Part shown: piece by piece, positions 59,636-64,000 of the stretch | How the letters are laid out: every line of letters begins with the position of its first letter | Position numbering within the stretch: the first letter of the stretch is position 1 | Source: Amorphochlora amoebiformis | Taxonomy: Eukaryota > Cercozoa > Chlorarachniophyceae | Assembly (NCBI GenBank): GCA_054601695.1 | Contig: BAAHQB010000299.1 | Location: forward strand, 151,155 to 215,154 | DNA: 64,000 nt | Direction: 5' to 3' | Made by a program: the position numbers and the translations under genes | The notes under the pieces: model-generated | Databases searched by the model: none | What the model saw: the letters and a program-made list of their open reading frames with translations, nothing else | What the model was told of the DNA's origin: nothing

Positions 59636-59828
59636 TAGATATATAGTATATGTGCATTATATGAACAAGGAGATTATATGAACAAGGAGATGTAATTTGT
59701 AGCGCCTATGTAATCAATTACCGAATCAAATCTAGCAAATACCCTAGGTCTCTGGGCAATGGAACAAGGGGAACCTGGTGATCACTATGCAGAAGAAGAC
59801 CCCGGCCGTCGAGATTCCCATTAACTAA
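57486..59828 (+). CDS. Small heat-shock protein (HSP20/alpha-crystallin family)
   Basis: An ATP-independent chaperone that holds unfolding proteins. Six exons join in phase: 57486-57545, 57597-57671, 57732-57798, 57857-57885, 58522-58599 and 59748-59828 (TAA), 129 residues. The N-terminus is short and charged ([15 protein letters not shown]), followed by [18 protein letters not shown]. The alpha-crystallin domain runs from about residue 46: [50 protein letters not shown], and the C-terminal I-x-I motif IPI in VEIPIN. These match the family order, including the R-x-F-x-R-x-F-x-x-P-x-x-x-D core. The donor at 57799 (GTACTG) was chosen over GTATGC at 57815 because only it continues the domain. 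The introns at 57886-58521 and 58600-59747 hold (TA)n and CCCTAA-like strings. Confidence 0.92.
58600..59747. repeat. Last intron of the small heat-shock gene
   Basis: Contains (TA)n at 58747-58830 and 59280-59640 and an ACCCTAACCCTGACCCTAG-rich segment at 58945-59165. No open frame. Confidence 0.8.
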
Positions 59829-60002
59829 CCTAGCTAACTGAGTGGCCCTGGATCAGAGATCTACGGACTGGACATATGTACTACAAATTGAAGTCTCAGA
59901 AATGACCATCAAAATTATTCACACACTGCGGTAGGTGAAGCTGTACTACGAAGAGTCTTGTCAATTAATAATCTCAACTTGAGTCCCATCATTGAACAAG
60001 AG

Positions 60003-60288
60003 CTAACACATTTTCTCGTGAATTCGTAGAGCAATCTTTCCGATATGCTTGTTTGACTCCTAGATTTGTATTTTCATATCACTAGTGATATACATCGATA
60101 TGTACATTAATATTTCTTACTAAAAAACAGTGGTGATGAAAATATGCGTTTTACCACATGTATTATACACATCCAGTATTGCTCTGCAGATCTATTGATT
60201 ACTGGTGTAATATAAAAATTTGAATATGTATATAATATATATATATATATATATATATCTGTATTTATGACATTTAATCTACTAGTAT

Positions 60289-60350
<62 letters not shown>

Positions 60351-60424
60351 CTATACACATTGTACTTACTAGCTTAAGTGGATCAAAATAGGGTTTATAT
60401 ATATATACACACACACACATATGA

Positions 60425-60466
<42 letters not shown>

Positions 60467-61462
60467 AATATATATATACATATCTATTATATGTGTATAT
60501 ATAAATGTACATATATACGTATAACATATAAATACATACATACGTACATAATACATATATATATATATATATATATGTATATTATATAATATATATATAT
60601 AATATATATATACACACATATATATATATATATATGTTGTTTTGTGTATGTCAATAGAATATACATATTATACATATTATATATTTATATATATATATAA
60701 TATATATATATATATATACATATATAATACATATATAATACATATATATATATATATATATAATATATACATATATATATATATGTATATATATATATAT
60801 GTATACATATACATCCAATAAATATGAACGTGTACAAATGTTTATATGTGCGTGCATGTATACATGTAGAAACGAAGAGAATGGAGAACTGTTCAAATTT
60901 CTCCCAAAAAAAATAACAAAACTTCTGAATAATGGTAAAAAAGAGAAAGACCAAGATACCAGAGAAACTAAAAAGAGGAAATCAGAAGGAGATCAAACCA
61001 TCCGCTGATGTGCTAAGGCTGCGTCTTCCATGTCAAATACAGAATCAATCCTAAGGAAGTTTCAAACGAATTATCAAAAAGGAAGCTAACTCTGCCGCAA
61101 ACCACAATCTTAAGACCCTGTTATAGGTTATCCCTAGGTTCTCAACCGTTATCAACCCTAACCCTAACAATAGATATATCTACATACAAATGTATATTAT
61201 ATATATATATATATACATATATATTTATATATACATACATATAAAGCTGACATTATCTCTTCTTCCTCTCTCCCCCTATGTGCGTAACCCCTACTCTCAT
61301 CTTGGTGGTATACCTAACGGTTATGTCACCGTTTTCAAGAAACGGCCATATATTTTCGTGCAGTTCTATTGCTATTCGAGCCTATGTGTATGAATTTATG
61401 TGTTCCGTATGTGTTTATCCCGTTACATTTTCACACATACACACATATATATAATATATATG

Positions 61463-61528
<66 letters not shown>

Positions 61529-61586
61529 CGATATAATATATATGTATATATACACACATATACACATATATACATATCATATATGT

Positions 61587-61627
<41 letters not shown>

Positions 61628-61713
61628 TTATATTTGCATATTTACATATCATATACCTTCATGTATTTGAATGTATACATATTTATGTACACGTATATGT
61701 ATGTGATATTATA

Positions 61714-61746
<33 letters not shown>

Positions 61747-61847
61747 GCTATATGTAGCACACATATTATATATACATATATATATATATAAATATATGTA
61801 TATATGAATGAATGTGTATTTACCTATCTATATCCATATACTTATGC

Positions 61848-61894
<47 letters not shown>

Positions 61895-62232
61895 ATTATG
61901 TGTATGCATATATGTGTAGTTTTTTTTTACTATGGATACTTTTGTATGTGTATTTACATACACATATATATTATATATATATATATATATTATATACCTA
62001 TATTTATGCACAAAAAAAAATTGTGCACAAAAAAAATTATACTAGTGATAATATATGTGTATATATATATATAATATTTGTACATATCTAATTGTTTATG
62101 TATGTGAAATTGTAGTATTCATATGTATGCACCTTTGTGGTGTCATCGCGAGATCGGAGGAAACAGCCCCCTAATTTGATTACATGTACATATAGAATAT
62201 ACATGTAAATAATGTTAAATGGTTTATAATGC

Positions 62233-62312
<80 letters not shown>

Positions 62313-62431
62313 CCGTAAATACCTGTGCACATTTTAATACTGTTAAAAACGTATACTAAAAATGGGTCATATTTTTTACATCCTTTATGTAGAATCTGTA
62401 TGTACAAATATGTGTATGTATTATGTATATA

Positions 62432-62488
<57 letters not shown>

Positions 62489-62698
62489 GAGTGCATAATA
62501 TGTTTATTTATAGAAATAATCATGCATATACATTTATATATGTATATTGAGATCCATAATTTGCAATATGTATTGTTTTATAATACAAAGCTAATCCAAA
62601 TAATCCAACTAATCCACACATAGCGCGTATGTAAACAATACATAGGATTACTACAATTTCACATACATAAATATATATATATATATATGTATACATAC

Positions 62699-62730
<32 letters not shown>

Positions 62731-62760
62731 ATGATATTATTTTGTACATAAATATATATT

Positions 62761-62812
<52 letters not shown>

Positions 62813-63035
62813 TACATATGTATATGTATATGTATATGTATTATATATATATATAAATATATATAAATATATATATATATATATGTGAATAGACATACAA
62901 AAGTATCCATACGTAAATATTTCCGTGTATATCTATAAATATAAACATTTAGACATACATCTGAATGCATATATATATACATATATATATTTATAAATAT
63001 AAACATGTCTATATATATACATATGTAAACATGTA

Positions 63036-63080
<45 letters not shown>

Positions 63081-63152
63081 CGGCTATTTTGATAATAATA
63101 TTATATATATATATATATAAATATATATAATATATATGTATATATATATATG

Positions 63153-63224
<72 letters not shown>

Positions 63225-63335
63225 CATGTACTATATATAAGTAAGAATTATGTATTTATGCACGTAGTAGTTTTAAATGGGATAACTTCGGCTCATCCTA
63301 CCTAGCTAAGCAACGATGAAAATTGAACTGTCCAC

Positions 63336-63412
<77 letters not shown>

Positions 63413-63475
63413 TCATTTATGTATACAGCCACGACCTATGGTTAGCCTCCGGCTCATCAAGTCCTTCATACTGAT
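60003..63475 (-). CDS. NAD(P)H-quinone oxidoreductase, PIG3/zeta-crystallin type, partial at right edge
   Basis: A medium-chain dehydrogenase/reductase that reduces quinones with NADPH. Five minus-strand exons join in phase: 63475-63436 ([13 protein letters not shown]), 62170-62133 ([12 protein letters not shown]), 61381-61314 ([20 protein letters not shown]), 61050-60999 ([17 protein letters not shown]) and 60059-60003 ([18 protein letters not shown], stop TAG). This is the family's C-terminal signature: L-M-x-R-R-L-T-I-x-G-x-x-L-R-S-R, W-P-x-x-x-x-G-x-I, A-x-x-A-H-x-x-M-E-x-N-x-x-x-GK-I. The N-terminal catalytic core and most of the Rossmann fold lie beyond the window. The gene is convergent with the heat-shock gene, 174 bp between stops. 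Its introns are mainly (TA)n. Confidence 0.88.
60060..63435. repeat. Introns of the quinone oxidoreductase gene
   Basis: (TA)n, (CA)n and ATAC repeats, a short GA block at 62464-62489 and CCCTAACCCTAA at 61154-61168. A unique segment at 63262-63335 could be read as a short minus-strand exon, but the flanking exons join without it. Confidence 0.75.
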
Positions 63476-63535
63476 CTGATATTTGATGGAAATGACAAAT
63501 TTCAAAGCACTCAAAACGCACATACACATTTATAC

Positions 63536-63570
<35 letters not shown>

Positions 63571-64000
63571 AATGTGTAGAAGTATATAAATATATACATA
63601 TATAAATATATACGTGTATATATATGTATATATATATACACATATATAATATATATATATATATATATATCTATAAATATATATATACCTATATATATAT
63701 ATATATATCTATATATATATATATAAATCTATTGTAATCGTTATTATTATTATCATGAAAACATGCATTCATATTTATATACGGAACGTAGATACACACA
63801 AATATCCATTTATATATATATATACATATGTATATATATATATATATACATGTATACATATATATATATATATATAATATATTTATATATATTATGTGTA
63901 TATATAAAGAGCAAACGAGAGAGAGAAAGAGGAGAGAGGGAGAAGAAATAAGAGGCAAAGAAAGAAAACAGAGAGATAAATGGATATACATAGAGAAGAG
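63476..64000. repeat. AT repeats and purine-rich end of window
   Basis: (TA)n to 63905, then GA-rich DNA (CT-rich on the minus strand, as in introns here) to the edge. Probably an intron of the quinone oxidoreductase gene. Confidence 0.6.

Noticed and set aside
60799-61008. Plus-strand frame ending in a Lys/Glu-rich stretch, first considered as the C-terminus of the heat-shock gene
   Set aside because: The true last exon with the I-x-I motif is at 59748-59828, and the minus strand at 60999-61050 encodes a conserved oxidoreductase segment.

Overview
This is nuclear DNA of a eukaryote, most likely a free-living protist or alga that makes cilia. The evidence is as follows. All recognisable genes are split by spliceosomal introns (GT...AG, one GC...AG candidate). 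TAA, TGA and TAG all act as stops, so the code is standard. Coding exons are tiny (mean about 57 nt in the largest gene), balanced in composition, and separated by introns made mostly of (TA)n, with (CT)n/(GA)n, (GT)n and ACCCTAA-like strings. The species cannot be named from the sequence. Almost every long reading frame here is a tyrosine-isoleucine translation of (TA)n and is not a gene.

I rebuilt the genes by hand by joining AG|exon|GT segments whose reading phases match. Layout: (1) 65-835, minus strand, 5' part of a SWEET (MtN3/saliva) sugar transporter. (2) 1159-44202, plus strand, one 43-kb gene in about 76 exons; the model is 4371 nt, an exact multiple of three, or 1456 codons plus stop. 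It encodes a signal peptide, a beta-rich ectodomain, a Pro/Thr stalk, a REJ-like module, a helical GAIN-like region, a clear GPS autoproteolysis motif ending CTCYHLT, seven membrane segments resembling the THH1/TOM1-GPR137 group, and a long basic Ser-rich tail. (3) 44203-48561, intergenic, mostly simple repeats. (4) 48562-55130, plus strand, a CDK20/CCRK-type cyclin-dependent kinase in 16 exons (347 residues). (5) A 184-bp foldback element at 55336-55519 in the gap before (6) 56192-57100, minus strand, an F-box protein. (7) 57486-59828, plus strand, a small heat-shock protein in six exons, divergent from the F-box gene, with a heat-shock-element-like site between them. (8) 60003-63475, minus strand, the 3' part of a PIG3-type NAD(P)H-quinone oxidoreductase that runs off the right edge.

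The genes do not form one pathway. Two suggest cilia or gametes: REJ/GPS ectodomains are known from gamete and ciliary receptors, and CDK20 is a ciliary kinase. The main discovery candidate is the REJ-GAIN-GPS receptor. It is not a polycystin: no PLAT domain or polycystin channel follows the GPS, and a seven-helix TOM1/GPR137-like domain takes its place. All exon joins are inferences that need transcript data.
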